DNA from: a bacterium
GTDB lineage: Bacteria; Desulfobacterota; Binatia; DP-6
Direction: 5' to 3'
Assembly (NCBI GenBank): GCA_026129405.1
Contig: JAHCID010000010.1
Span: 68,122-132,121 of the forward strand
Length of the DNA: 64,000 nucleotides
Shown in pieces: positions 34,629 through 43,636 of the stretch (position 1 is the first letter of the stretch; each line of letters opens with the position of its first letter). The notes beneath the pieces are model-generated. The model saw nothing but the letters and a program-made list of their open reading frames with translations. It was not told where the DNA came from and ran no database searches. The position numbers and the translations under genes are program-made.

Positions 34629-37600
34629 TCAGCGGCCGCAGCGGAAGCTGAGCTTCTTCGGGTTGCAGGGCACCGGGGCGGAGCCTCCGTCCGCGCCGAC
34701 GTCGACCCGCACGTTGAACGGAGGGAACAGCTTCGGCATCCCCACCTCGTCGAACGGACGCGAGACGCTCGAGGAGAAGGCGAAGTCGAGCGGGGTCGAG
34801 CGCGCCTTCACACGGATCGTCCCGTTCTTCGCGATTCGCACCCGCAGTCCGGCGATCGGCTGCTCCACGCCGGCCTTCGCGACCAGCGCCCGGCCGCGGG
34901 CGTCGATCGAGCTGGCCGGCAGGTTGACGGACCAGAGCGTCCCGCGCAGGTCGCCGACGGCGATGCTCACCGCCTGCGGACGCAGGCGCTCGCGGCGGCG
35001 GCGCGATTTGCCTCCCTGCGTCGGCGCGCTCGTGAGGCCGGGGAGGTTCGTCGCCGGCGCCAGCGTCGCGTTGACCACGATGCGATCCTTGGGGACGAAA
35101 TCGAGATCGTTCGAGGGCAGCTTGCGCCGGACGCGCAGGTTCGAGACGGCCGTCGTCGTCGGAGCCGCCAGGAAGATGGCGCTGCGGGTCCTCCCGCCGC
35201 CGATGCCGGCCAGGAAGGCGAGGTGGTCGCGGGCGTTGAGCGAGCCGGACTGGTTGAGGGTGGTGATGCGGCCGCCGACCGTCGTGGCGGCGCCTTCGCC
35301 GACGCGGACGAGCTGGGAGAGCCCTGCCGGCGTGGAAAGGAAGAAGCCCGCGGTGCCGCCCGTGAAGGGCTCGAAGTTACCGCGAAAGGCGATGTTGCCG
35401 TTGCTCGCCGCCGTCGGGCGGCCGAGGCTGCGGAAGCGGCCTCCCATCGGCCCCGTCTGCCGGGTCTCGACGATCGAGGTGAAGCCGGCCGGTGTGCGGC
35501 GCACGAGGGCCGCGACCTCGGTACTGCCCGGGCGCCGCAGCTTGCCGCCGAACACGACGTTGCCGGCGGCGTCGATCTGGGCCCGGCCCGTGAGGTCGGT
35601 GATCGTCATGCCGCCGATGTCCGCGCCCTTGACGGCGAGCGGCGCGATGCCCGACGGATCGGCCAGGAAGAGACCCGTGCTCTTCTCGACCATGTCGCCG
35701 AGCGGAGCGCGGAAGACGACCGGCCCACCGCGGGTGCTCGGATCGCGGAACTTGAAGAACTTCTCGCCCACGCCCGAGTCCTGGCCACGGGCCGCCAGGA
35801 TGCGCACGCCGCTCGCGTCGGCGAGGAGCACGACCTCCTCCTTGATGCTCGAGAAGATCGGATCGAACGGGTCGTCGTACTCGATGGTGCCGCGGAAGAC
35901 GACGGCGCCGGTGTCGCCGATCGCCGGATTCGGAGCCAGCGTGCGGTAGTAGGCGTCCTTGCGCGACGGGTCGGGAGGCTCGAGCGGCTGACCGGGCAGG
36001 GCGACGGCACGAAGTCCGCCGCTGCCGGCGGTGTAGATGCCGCGGGCGACGCCGACCGCGGTGGCGGCGAAGGCGATGTCGCCGCTCGCGTTCAGGCTCG
36101 GATCACCGACCAGGTTGGTGATCGCGCGCCCGTCCTTGATCGGAGCGATGTCGCCCACGCGCACCAGGGCCTCGAGCTGGCCGGCGCGCCAGCGGAAGAT
36201 ACCGAGCGCCGGTCCGCGGGCGACGAAGCTCTTGAAGACCACGTCGTCGGCGTCGTTCAGCACGGGCGCGAAGAACGGCGGGCCGCCGAAGAAGCCGTCG
36301 CTGCCGCCGGCCGCCGGATCGCCGATGTTGATCGCTTCGCCGGGGCGATCGGGCGGCAGCGCGATCACCGCCTGGCTCACCGGACTGCCGGCGATGCGGG
36401 CGAAGAACACCACGGTGCCGAGGGCGTCGACGACGGGCGCCGAGGCGGCGGTGAGGTACGTGCCTCCGACCGGAGTCGTATCGGCAGTGGGACCGCCGAG
36501 ATTGACGACGGCTCCCGGCGCCTGGTCGAGGAGGCCGGTGCGGATGATCATCTCACTGCTGCCGCCGTTCAGCGAGGCGAAGAAGATGATCTGGCCGTCG
36601 GCCGCGAAGGCCGGCGGTGCGAGACGCGAGCCGCCGTCGGGGCCGAGCTGGATGCTCGTGATGCGGCCGCGACCCGCGATCGGCTGGCCGGGGAACCCCA
36701 CCAGATAGGTCGCGCCGCCGCGCCAGACCACGACGCCCGCGCCGCCTTCGTCGTTCTGGCTCGCGTCGTCGGAGAAGTCGAAGAGCGGGCCGGCGGTGAA
36801 GAGCACGTCCCCGGCGTCGTTCAGTGTGACCGTATCGCCGAACTCGAACAGCTGCTGGTCGTTCGGGAACGGCGCGGAAGGCCGCTGCGGAACGATGCCG
36901 TTGGCGGCGAGCAACGTCGTCGCGCCGGCCTGGACCTTGAAGATGCCGTCGAGGAGGCCGTTCCCGTCCGCGAGCCCGCGGAAGGCCAGCGCGCCCGTGT
37001 TGTTCAGCGCCGGCGGCCCGAGGATGCTGAACTTCCCGTCGCCGAAGGGGTCGCCGAGCTTGACCAGGTGCGTGAGCGGCCCGCCGGCGCGGCGGACGAA
37101 GATCGCGGCGCCGGAGGTTGTCCTGTCGAGAGTGCTGGCGACGAAGGCCACGTCACCCGCGTCGTTCAGCGCGGGCGTGCGCTCGGGGCTGTCGCTGCCG
37201 CCTTCCGCGAGCACGTTGACCGTCGTGGTGAGGTCGAGGATGCCGAGCCCGGTGTCGAGCCCCGGCGCCGCGACGACGTCGAGATGCCAGCTCGGCCCGC
37301 CCGTCGACAGGAAGATGCCGCCCGGCGTGGGCGCCAGCGGATCCTGCTTCACCCCGTCGGGCGGCGTGACGATGGCCGCGAAGGCGACCTCGCCACGCGC
37401 GTTGACGGTGGGCCGGCCGAGGAACTGCTTCAGCCGTCCGACCTGGCCGTTGACCGTCTGGCCGAGGTTGGCGACCACGCGCCGCTCGCGCGTACGCAGG
37501 TTCGTGGCGACGATCTGCTCGGTCGTGTTGCCCTCCGCGACCAGAGCTCGGAAGGCGATCCAACCGTCGCCGGCCGCCGACGGCGTACCGACGAAGCTGG

Positions 37601-37754
37601 GGCCGGCGAACACGCCGCCGCCCGGCGCGGCGTCGCCCATCGCGGCGATGGTGATCTTCGAGGCTGCACGGGCCGGGAGCGGGCCGAAACAGAGAGCGGC
37701 CGCCAGACAGAGGAGGGCCGCCGCGCGACTGCGATGCAGGCTTGGGGACAGCAC
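34629..37754 (-). CDS. large secreted NxxGxxAF-repeat protein
   Basis: The product of about 1041 residues has a signal peptide (LHRSRAAALLCLAAALCFGP, cleaved near ARA-AS). It carries many repeats of the pattern NxxGxxAF: ALNDAGDVAFVAS, ALNNTGALAFRGL, SLNASGDIAFAAT, ASNGNIAFRGN, SLNARDHLAFLAG. Each repeat is followed by a line on a reported value or parameter. Such repeats are known from 'choice-of-anchor tandem repeat' exported proteins and probably form a beta-propeller-like array. A C-terminal domain is rich in Arg/Lys (QGGKSRRRRERLRPQAV) and ends VPCNPKKLSFRCGR. An ATG 29 codons upstream is possible, but GTG 37754 starts directly before the signal peptide. Function unknown; no membrane anchor seen. 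Confidence 0.72.
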   Translation of the reverse strand: MLSPSLHRSRAAALLCLAAALCFGPLPARAASKITIAAMGDAAPGGGVFAGPSFVGTPSAAGDGWIAFRALVAEGNTTEQIVATNLRTRERRVVANLGQTVNGQVGRLKQFLGRPTVNARGEVAFAAIVTPPDGVKQDPLAPTPGGIFLSTGGPSWHLDVVAAPGLDTGLGILDLTTTVNVLAEGGSDSPERTPALNDAGDVAFVASTLDRTTSGAAIFVRRAGGPLTHLVKLGDPFGDGKFSILGPPALNNTGALAFRGLADGNGLLDGIFKVQAGATTLLAANGIVPQRPSAPFPNDQQLFEFGDTVTLNDAGDVLFTAGPLFDFSDDASQNDEGGAGVVVWRGGATYLVGFPGQPIAGRGRITSIQLGPDGGSRLAPPAFAADGQIIFFASLNGGSSEMIIRTGLLDQAPGAVVNLGGPTADTTPVGGTYLTAASAPVVDALGTVVFFARIAGSPVSQAVIALPPDRPGEAINIGDPAAGGSDGFFGGPPFFAPVLNDADDVVFKSFVARGPALGIFRWRAGQLEALVRVGDIAPIKDGRAITNLVGDPSLNASGDIAFAATAVGVARGIYTAGSGGLRAVALPGQPLEPPDPSRKDAYYRTLAPNPAIGDTGAVVFRGTIEYDDPFDPIFSSIKEEVVLLADASGVRILAARGQDSGVGEKFFKFRDPSTRGGPVVFRAPLGDMVEKSTGLFLADPSGIAPLAVKGADIGGMTITDLTGRAQIDAAGNVVFGGKLRRPGSTEVAALVRRTPAGFTSIVETRQTGPMGGRFRSLGRPTAASNGNIAFRGNFEPFTGGTAGFFLSTPAGLSQLVRVGEGAATTVGGRITTLNQSGSLNARDHLAFLAGIGGGRTRSAIFLAAPTTTAVSNLRVRRKLPSNDLDFVPKDRIVVNATLAPATNLPGLTSAPTQGGKSRRRRERLRPQAVSIAVGDLRGTLWSVNLPASSIDARGRALVAKAGVEQPIAGLRVRIAKNGTIRVKARSTPLDFAFSSSVSRPFDEVGMPKLFPPFNVRVDVGADGGSAPVPCNPKKLSFRCGR

Positions 37755-37876
37755 GGGCTGCCCGTATCGAGCAACCCGGGTGCCCGCGAACCGCGTGCGA
37801 GATCGCGATGTTTCGGGGGGTCGTGCTGGGCACGGATGCATGGCTGTGGCGGGGGTGCACGACTCTGCCCTCGGGG

Positions 37877-39382
37877 TCAGCTGGCCGCCAGCTCGCACCA
37901 TCCCACGGCTTGCGCATGGTCCGCCAGCCGGCACGAGGCCCACAGGTGCCGGTTCGGTGGTGCGCTGCTGCGCACCACCGGTAGGCGGTCGACGGCGACG
38001 AGATCGAGCCTCAGCGTCTCGTCGTCGAGAGCCAGGGCGACGCGGATGCGGCCGAGCGGATCGTGGGCGGGGCCGAGCACGGCGCGGCCCGAGCGGACGC
38101 GGCGTGTGCCGGCAGGCCCGGCGACGCTGCCCTCGGCGGCGCCGCCGGCCGAGACGGTGACCGCGACGGCGCGCTCGGGGCCGAGCCGCAGCGTCAGGCG
38201 GAGATCGCCGCGCGTGCCGGCGCCGCGCATCGCCGTGCCGAGGAAGCCCGTGCCGTCGAGCGCGATGCGCTGCGGGCCGACGTGTACGGCTCCGCGCACG
38301 ACGCCGAAGCGGCCGCCGTCGGCCGTCAGGTCGGGCGCGAAGCGCAGCGCGAGGTGGACGTCGTCGACGATCGTCGCACGCGCGAGTCCGTGCTCGAGGT
38401 CGACGAAGGGCGTGGTGTCGGGGCAGCGTGCGACCGGGCCGCGGAACGACGCCACGACGCCGTCGCCGTCGTCGACGATGTGCAGGCCGAGCGCGGGATG
38501 CGCGCTGCCCGCGTGCTCCGCGGTGAACAGGAGCAGCGTGCCGTCGCCGGGGAAGAGCAGCAGGCGGGCGCCGAGCGGGTCGACGGCGAGGAGCGCGCGC
38601 GCGTCGCGGCCCGCGAGCGACAGGGCACGCGGCGCGGGCGCCGCGAGGGGCACGGCGAGGACGTCGTCCACGGGGGCCGCCGCGCCGCACAGGGCGGGCA
38701 GCGCCGCGGCCCAGGCGCCGGCGAGTCGGTCGCGCCAGGCGCCGGGCCAGCGCAGCGGGATGCCGAGCTCGAGCTGGAGGGCGTCGCAGCGCTCGTGCGA
38801 CGCCACCAGGCGTCGCACGAGCGGGCGCGGGTCGTCGCGGTGCCGGCGCGTGAAGAGCTGGACCAGGTTCTCGCGCGCGCGGGCCGGATAGCGAGCGCCG
38901 ACGGTCGCGTGGATGTCGTGCGCGTCGCAGGCGCGGACGAGGGCGCCGACCCCGGTGCGCGCGAACGCCGGCGATACCGCCGCCGTCGGCGGCACCGCGA
39001 GCGGCTCCGCGCCGGGCAGGCAGCCGAGGCCGACGTCGACGCGGGGCTCGACGACGTTCCATCCGTGCACGGTGACGAGCGTCGCCCGCCCGTGGCGTGC
39101 GCAGGCCGCCTCGACGAGATCGGCGAGCGCTTCGAGGAACCGCGGCATCGCGTCGTGGGCGGCCGAGAGCCGGTTCAGGTCGACGTCGTTGCGGTCCACG
39201 TCGACGTTGATCAGCGCCGCTGCGCCGCTCGCGTCGGCGAGCGCGGCGGCGAGGTCGGCCGTGTGGAGGTCGTTCATCCGCAGCGGGCCGGTACCCCAGG
39301 GGCGGCGGGCTGGGTCCCGCCGTGCTCCGTGCGGGGCCACCAGCACGACCGGCGTCGTACCCGGTCGGACGACGAACGCCAC
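37877..39382 (-). CDS. N-formylglutamate-amidohydrolase-like protein with C-terminal beta domain
   Basis: The N-terminal ~230 residues resemble the N-formylglutamate amidohydrolase/FGase fold. VVLVAPHGARRDPARRP (metal-binding His in the first loop), MNDLHTADLAAALADA, INVDVDRNDVDLNRL (family DxNR) and ATLVTVHGWN (family DxHS) are visible. The remaining ~270 residues look beta-rich (ARLLLFPGDGTLLLFTAEHA, GLHIVDDGDGVVASFRGPVA) and are not recognised. The hydrolase residues differ somewhat from canonical enzymes, so activity is uncertain. GTG start. It is 122 bases upstream of the secreted repeat protein on the same strand, and may be in one transcription unit with it. Confidence 0.5.
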   Translation of the reverse strand: MAFVVRPGTTPVVLVAPHGARRDPARRPWGTGPLRMNDLHTADLAAALADASGAAALINVDVDRNDVDLNRLSAAHDAMPRFLEALADLVEAACARHGRATLVTVHGWNVVEPRVDVGLGCLPGAEPLAVPPTAAVSPAFARTGVGALVRACDAHDIHATVGARYPARARENLVQLFTRRHRDDPRPLVRRLVASHERCDALQLELGIPLRWPGAWRDRLAGAWAAALPALCGAAAPVDDVLAVPLAAPAPRALSLAGRDARALLAVDPLGARLLLFPGDGTLLLFTAEHAGSAHPALGLHIVDDGDGVVASFRGPVARCPDTTPFVDLEHGLARATIVDDVHLALRFAPDLTADGGRFGVVRGAVHVGPQRIALDGTGFLGTAMRGAGTRGDLRLTLRLGPERAVAVTVSAGGAAEGSVAGPAGTRRVRSGRAVLGPAHDPLGRIRVALALDDETLRLDLVAVDRLPVVRSSAPPNRHLWASCRLADHAQAVGWCELAAS

Positions 39383-39440
39383 CGTAGCGGTCTAACGGCG
39401 GCGCGGCGTCGATGCCACCCGACGGTCGCTCAGGGCCGCG

Positions 39441-40190
39441 TCAGAGCCCGCACTGCTGAAAGAAGCGTCCGAAGACCTGCTCGGCGACTTCGGTCAGCGC
39501 CGCCACGCGCTTCGGCGCTTCGGCGACGAGCTGCTTCGCGTCGGCGCCGGCGTCCGCGATGTAGCGCTGCGAGTCGGGCTCGGTCGCGAGGCGGCCGATG
39601 ATCGCCTCGGTGAACTCGAGGTGGAACTGGAAGCCGTAGACGAGGTCGCCCCAGCGGAACGCCTGCTGCTCGTAGGCGGCCGACGTCGCCAGGTTCACGC
39701 CGTCGGGCGGGAGCTCGTAGGTGTCGCCGTGGAGGTGGAAGACGGTGAGCTGCGTGGGCGCGCCGGCGAGGAGCGGGTCGTCCTGGCCGTCGGCGGTGAG
39801 CGTGATCGGCAGCCAGCCGACCTCGCGCCGCTCGCCGGCGAAGACGCGTCCGCCGAGCACCTGGGCGATCAGCTGCGCGCCGAGGCACACGCCGAGCACG
39901 GGACGTCCGGCGGTGGCGGCGCGCTCGATCAGCGCGGCCTCGGCGGCGAGCCAGGGGTGCTTGTCGACGTCGTACGCGGCCTGCGGACCGCCGAGGACGA
40001 TCAAGCCGCCGATCCCGCGCAGGTCCTTCGGGAGCGCGTCGCCGCGCGGCGGATCGAGCGTGCGATGATGCACCCCGTAATCGCGCATGGCGTTCGCGAG
40101 GAGCCCGAGACCCTCGGCCGGCGCGTTCCGCAGCACGAGCCAGGACGTTCCCTCCCCAGAGGCATCCCCGTCCTCACCCCGCCGAGCCAT
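39441..40190 (-). CDS. class I glutamine amidotransferase-like protein
   Basis: The 249-residue product is a stand-alone class I GATase domain. It has GLIVLGGPQAAYDVDKHPWL, the nucleophile elbow VLGVCLGAQLIAQVLGG (Cys about 102) and the His-Glu pair in YGFQFHLEFTEA. These proteins resemble the GMP-synthase amidotransferase domain and often act as gamma-glutamyl hydrolases or unassigned amidotransferases. No synthase partner is adjacent. Its promoter lies in the gap shared with the divergent phoB gene. Confidence 0.85.
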   Translation of the reverse strand: MARRGEDGDASGEGTSWLVLRNAPAEGLGLLANAMRDYGVHHRTLDPPRGDALPKDLRGIGGLIVLGGPQAAYDVDKHPWLAAEAALIERAATAGRPVLGVCLGAQLIAQVLGGRVFAGERREVGWLPITLTADGQDDPLLAGAPTQLTVFHLHGDTYELPPDGVNLATSAAYEQQAFRWGDLVYGFQFHLEFTEAIIGRLATEPDSQRYIADAGADAKQLVAEAPKRVAALTEVAEQVFGRFFQQCGL

Positions 40191-40354
40191 GGGCTTTCAT
40201 TTCAGAAGCCCTCGACGCCAGTCAAGGCGTGTCCTGCACGGAAGAACCCTTGCTCCGCGCGGTCTCCCTCGGTAGACAGCGCCCGGGCAACGTTCACGCC
40301 GCCGTAACGCGAGGGTCACAGCACCCGGGTAAGCGTTCAACCGCGAGTAACGCC
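40191..40354 (+). promoter_or_regulatory. divergent promoter region of phoB with repeated GTTCA/GGTCA motifs
   Basis: The gap holds GTTCAC at 40292, GGTCAC at 40314 and GTTCAA at 40335, spaced 22 and 21 bases, close to two 11-base PhoB-type half-site periods. A longer pattern GTTCA-N8-TAACGC occurs twice (40292-40310 and 40335-40353). This resembles the 11-base direct-repeat operators bound by PhoB/PhoP regulators and suggests autoregulation, but the second copy lies against the start codon. Not proven. Confidence 0.4.
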
Positions 40355-41071
40355 GTGGCAGTGAAGCGGACGATTCTGGTTGTGGAGGACGAGCGCGACA
40401 TCCGCGAGCTCGTCCGGTTCCATCTGGCGCAGGAAGGGTACGCGGTGCGCGAGGCGGACACGGGCGAGGCCGCGCTGGCCCAGGTCGCCGTCGAGCGTCC
40501 CGCCCTCGTGGTGCTCGATCTCATGCTGCCGGGGACCGACGGCCTCGAGGTCTGCCGCCGGCTGCGCAACGCCGAGGCGACGCACAACACCCCCATCATC
40601 ATGCTGACCGCGCGGGCGGCGGAGGTCGACCGCGTCATCGGCCTCGAGCTCGGCGCCGACGACTACATCACGAAGCCGTTCAGCCCGCGCGAGCTGGTCG
40701 CGCGCGTGAAGGCGGTGCTCCGCCGGACCCATGGCGAGGAGGTTCCGCAGCCCCACGAGACGTTCGAGCGCGGTCGTCTGCGCATGGACTTCGACACCTA
40801 CGAGGTCTTCATCGAGGGCAAGCCGGCGAACCTCTCGCTGCGCGAGTTCGAGCTGCTGAAGTTCTTCGTCCGCAACCCCTATCGTGTCTACGACCGCCTC
40901 CAGCTGCTGGACCTCGTGTGGGGGCAGGACGTACACGTCGAGCCCCGGACGGTCGACGTCCACATCCGTCGCCTCCGCAAACGGATCGAGCGGGACGATG
41001 CCGCGCCGGAGCTCATCGTCACCGTCCGCGGCGTTGGATACAAATTCAATCCCGAAGCGCTGGAGCCCTAA
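40355..41071 (+). CDS. phoB: phosphate regulon response regulator PhoB
   Basis: The 238-residue product has an N-terminal receiver domain: acidic VVEDERDIR, phospho-Asp55 in LVVLDLMLPGTDG, Thr in IIMLTARA, Lys in DDYITKPFSPREL. An OmpR-type winged-helix domain follows (LSLREFELLKFFVRNPYRVY, HVEPRTVDVHIRRLRKRIE, IVTVRGVGYKF). With phoR directly following and the pst-phoU operon next door it is the PhoB of the phosphate regulon. GTG at 40355 or 40361 starts the protein; upstream in-frame sequence is not receiver-like. Confidence 0.93.
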   Translation: MAVKRTILVVEDERDIRELVRFHLAQEGYAVREADTGEAALAQVAVERPALVVLDLMLPGTDGLEVCRRLRNAEATHNTPIIMLTARAAEVDRVIGLELGADDYITKPFSPRELVARVKAVLRRTHGEEVPQPHETFERGRLRMDFDTYEVFIEGKPANLSLREFELLKFFVRNPYRVYDRLQLLDLVWGQDVHVEPRTVDVHIRRLRKRIERDDAAPELIVTVRGVGYKFNPEALEP

Positions 41072-42869
41072 GCTCGTTCTCCAGTTCCTCGCGCCCGCCC
41101 TCGTCGTGCTCGTCGGGGCGGCGGCGGGTCCGTACGTCTCGGTCGTGCTCGAGCGCGAGCAGGTCGACACGGTGGCGCGCCGGCTCGCCGCGGAGGCGCG
41201 CGTCGCCGGCGAGCTGCTGCCCTGGGACGGCGGCACGGCGCTCGACGACGCCTGCGCGCAGCTGTCGTCGGGGCTCGAGGTGCGCGTCACGGTGCTCGGT
41301 GCGGATGGCGCGGTCTTGTGCGAGTCCTCGCGGGCGTCGTCGGAGCTGGGCTCGCACGCCGATCGGCCCGAAGTTCGGCAGGCGCTGACCATGGGGTCGG
41401 GCACGGCGACGCGCTGGAGCGATACGGCGCAGGCGCATCTCGTCTACGCCGCCGTGCGGCAGCAACGCGACGGTGCGGTGCGCGTCATCCGCGTGGCGAT
41501 GCCGGCGGACGTGTTGAGCGCCGGCGCGGCGTGGGCGCGTCGGCTGGCGCTCGTCGTCGTTGCAGTGGCGCTCGCGCTCGCGGTGCTCGTGGCCGTCCTG
41601 CTGTCGGCCCGCATGCTGCGCCGGCTTCAGCGGCTCGTCGGCTTCGCGAGCCGGCTCGCCGCCGGCGAGCCGGCGCCGTACCTCGCACCGGAGCGGCGCG
41701 ACGATCTCGGCGGGCTGGAGGCGCAGCTGAGCGAGATGGCGCGGCGGGTGGCGGGCACGATCGCCGAGCTGCGCGTGGAGCAGGAACGGCTCGAAGCCAT
41801 CCTGCGCGGCATGGTCGAGGGCGTGCTCGTCACCGACATGCGCGGGAACGTCGTCCTCATGAACGCCCGCGCCCGCGAGGTGCTCGGCATCGCGATCGAC
41901 GACGCCACGCCCGGTCGCCCGCTGGTCGACCTGACGCGTGATCCCGCGCTGGGCGACCTGCTGCGCGAGCTCGAGGCGGGCGCGGCGATCGCGTCGCGCG
42001 ACGTCACGCTCGGGGGCGGGCAGGGGCCGACGCTCCAGGTGAACGGCGCCCGCCTGCGCGCCGCCGACGGGCAGGTGTTCGGCTTCGTCATCGTGCTGCA
42101 CGACGTCACCGAGCTGCGCCGACTCGAGGTCATCCGGCGCGACTTCGTCGCCAACGTCTCGCACGAGCTGCGCACGCCGCTCACCGCCATCAAGGGCTAC
42201 GCCGAGACCCTGCTCGGCGCCGCCGGCGACGACCGCGAAACCGCCCGCCGCTTCCTTGCCGTGATCGACCGTCACTCCGAGCGGCTGGGCCGTCTCATCG
42301 ACGATCTGCTGACCCTCTCCGACCTCGAGCTCGGCCGTACGCCGCTGCGCATCGGTGCGGTGGCGATGGGCCCCGTCGTCGACGACGTCCTGCAGATCTT
42401 CGCCGAGCCCGTCGCCCGCGCCGGCGTCCGCGTCGAAGCCCAGGTCGCCCCCGGCCTCGCGATGGTGCAGGCCGACGGCGACCGCCTGCGCCAGGTGCTC
42501 ATCAACCTCGTCGACAACGCCATCAAGTACACGCCGAAGGATGGCCACGTCCTCGTCCGCGCCATGGCGGCCGCAGGCCCCGAGCACGCCGGCATGGTCG
42601 AGATCGCCATCGAGGACTCCGGCATCGGCATCCCCGCGCAGGATCTCCCGCGTCTGACGGAGCGCTTCTTCCGCGTCGACAAAGCCCGCTCCCGCGAGCT
42701 CGGCGGCACCGGCCTCGGCCTCGCCATCGTGAAGCACATCGTCCAGGCCCACGGCGGCTCGCTCGCCATTTCGAGCGCCCTCGGCCAAGGCACCACGGTC
42801 CGCGTCTTCTTCCCTGCTGCCGCCCCCCCACAGGAGCAACGCACCCAACTCAGCCTGGTCCGGCGTTAG
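41034..42869 (+). CDS. phoR: phosphate regulon sensor kinase PhoR
   Basis: The product of about 611 residues has one transmembrane helix near the N-terminus (VLQFLAPALVVLVGAAAGPY) and a periplasmic domain. A second helix follows (LALVVVAVALALAVLVAVLL), then a HAMP-like linker, a PAS domain (LRGMVEGVLVTDMRGNVVLM), HisKA (RRDFVANVSHELRTPLTAIK, phospho-His about 377) and HATPase (LVDNAIKYTPKDGHV, EDSGIGIPAQDL, GTGLGLAIVKHIVQAHGG). It phosphorylates PhoB when phosphate is scarce. No ATG is suitable; TTG 41034, overlapping the end of phoB by 38 bases, precedes the first helix. It converges with phoU. Confidence 0.9.
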   Translation: MDTNSIPKRWSPKLVLQFLAPALVVLVGAAAGPYVSVVLEREQVDTVARRLAAEARVAGELLPWDGGTALDDACAQLSSGLEVRVTVLGADGAVLCESSRASSELGSHADRPEVRQALTMGSGTATRWSDTAQAHLVYAAVRQQRDGAVRVIRVAMPADVLSAGAAWARRLALVVVAVALALAVLVAVLLSARMLRRLQRLVGFASRLAAGEPAPYLAPERRDDLGGLEAQLSEMARRVAGTIAELRVEQERLEAILRGMVEGVLVTDMRGNVVLMNARAREVLGIAIDDATPGRPLVDLTRDPALGDLLRELEAGAAIASRDVTLGGGQGPTLQVNGARLRAADGQVFGFVIVLHDVTELRRLEVIRRDFVANVSHELRTPLTAIKGYAETLLGAAGDDRETARRFLAVIDRHSERLGRLIDDLLTLSDLELGRTPLRIGAVAMGPVVDDVLQIFAEPVARAGVRVEAQVAPGLAMVQADGDRLRQVLINLVDNAIKYTPKDGHVLVRAMAAAGPEHAGMVEIAIEDSGIGIPAQDLPRLTERFFRVDKARSRELGGTGLGLAIVKHIVQAHGGSLAISSALGQGTTVRVFFPAAAPPQEQRTQLSLVRR

Positions 42870-42952
42870 TCGGTATCGGGCGCGCCCTTGGCGCGCGGAC
42901 GGGAGCCCGCACGGCGCTCCACGGCCCCCCGGGGCCCCCCGCGCCCCCGCCG

Positions 42953-43636
42953 CTACAGATCCCGCGGCACGGTGTCCATGTGGCGGATCGACTGCCCCTT
43001 CACCAGGAACACGACCATCTCGGCGATGTTCGTCGCATGGTCCGCGATCCGCTCGAGGTATTTCGACACGAACAGCATGCGCATGCCGCGGCTGATCGCG
43101 GTCGGATCCTCGACCATGAACCCCAGCAGCTCGCGGAAGAGCTGCCCGTGCAGCTTGTCGATCGCGTCGTCGGCGTCGAGGACGCGCAGGGCCAGCTCGA
43201 CGTCCTCGTTGACGAAGGCGTCGAGGCTCTGGTGGACCATGGTGCTGGCCAGCTCGGCCATGCGCGGGATGTCGATGTAGGGCTTGATCGGCAGCTCGGC
43301 CGCGAGCTCGAGGGCGCGCTCGGCGATGTGCGTCGCGAGGTCGCCGATGCGCTCGAGGTCGGTGGTGATCTTGAGGGCCGTGGTGATGAGGCGCAGGTCG
43401 CGCGCCGCGGGCTGGTGCAGGGCGAGGAGGCGGATCGACAGCTCGTCGACCTCGACGTCGAGCCGGTTCACGGTGTGATCGCGCTCGATCGTCTGCTTCG
43501 CGAGCGTCTCGTCGCGCTCCGTGAGGGCCTTGATCGCGTGTGCGATCTGGCTCTCGACGAGCCCGCCCATCTCGAGGACGTGCTTGCGCAGCTGGGCGAG
43601 CTGGCTCTCGAACGCGCGATCCGTGTGCTGCGGCAT
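42953..43636 (-). CDS. phoU: phosphate uptake regulator PhoU
   Basis: The 227-residue product is PhoU, two three-helix bundles that link PstB activity to PhoR signalling. The paired metal motifs are visible as LITTALKITTDLERIGDLAT and MLFVSKYLERIADHATNIAE. The start [20 protein letters not shown] is typical. The ATG overlaps the pstB stop. It is the last gene of the pstSCAB-phoU operon. The 83-base gap to phoR contains GC-rich inverted repeats that might end both transcripts. Confidence 0.95.
   Translation of the reverse strand: MPQHTDRAFESQLAQLRKHVLEMGGLVESQIAHAIKALTERDETLAKQTIERDHTVNRLDVEVDELSIRLLALHQPAARDLRLITTALKITTDLERIGDLATHIAERALELAAELPIKPYIDIPRMAELASTMVHQSLDAFVNEDVELALRVLDADDAIDKLHGQLFRELLGFMVEDPTAISRGMRMLFVSKYLERIADHATNIAEMVVFLVKGQSIRHMDTVPRDL

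Noticed and set aside
37755-38160. Extension of the repeat protein further upstream
   Set aside because: The frame is open, but the signal peptide starts at 37754; the longer N-terminus would bury it and overlaps the FGase-like gene.
35223-38891. A 1222-codon open frame on the plus strand opposite the secreted repeat protein
   Set aside because: The minus-strand product has a signal peptide and repeated conserved motifs; the plus-strand translation is compositionally biased and has no domains.
42870-42952. GC-rich inverted repeats between phoR and phoU as a definite bidirectional terminator
   Set aside because: Stems such as GGGCGCGCC and GGCCCCCCGGGGCC are expected by chance at this composition and no U-runs flank them, so I did not list them as a feature.
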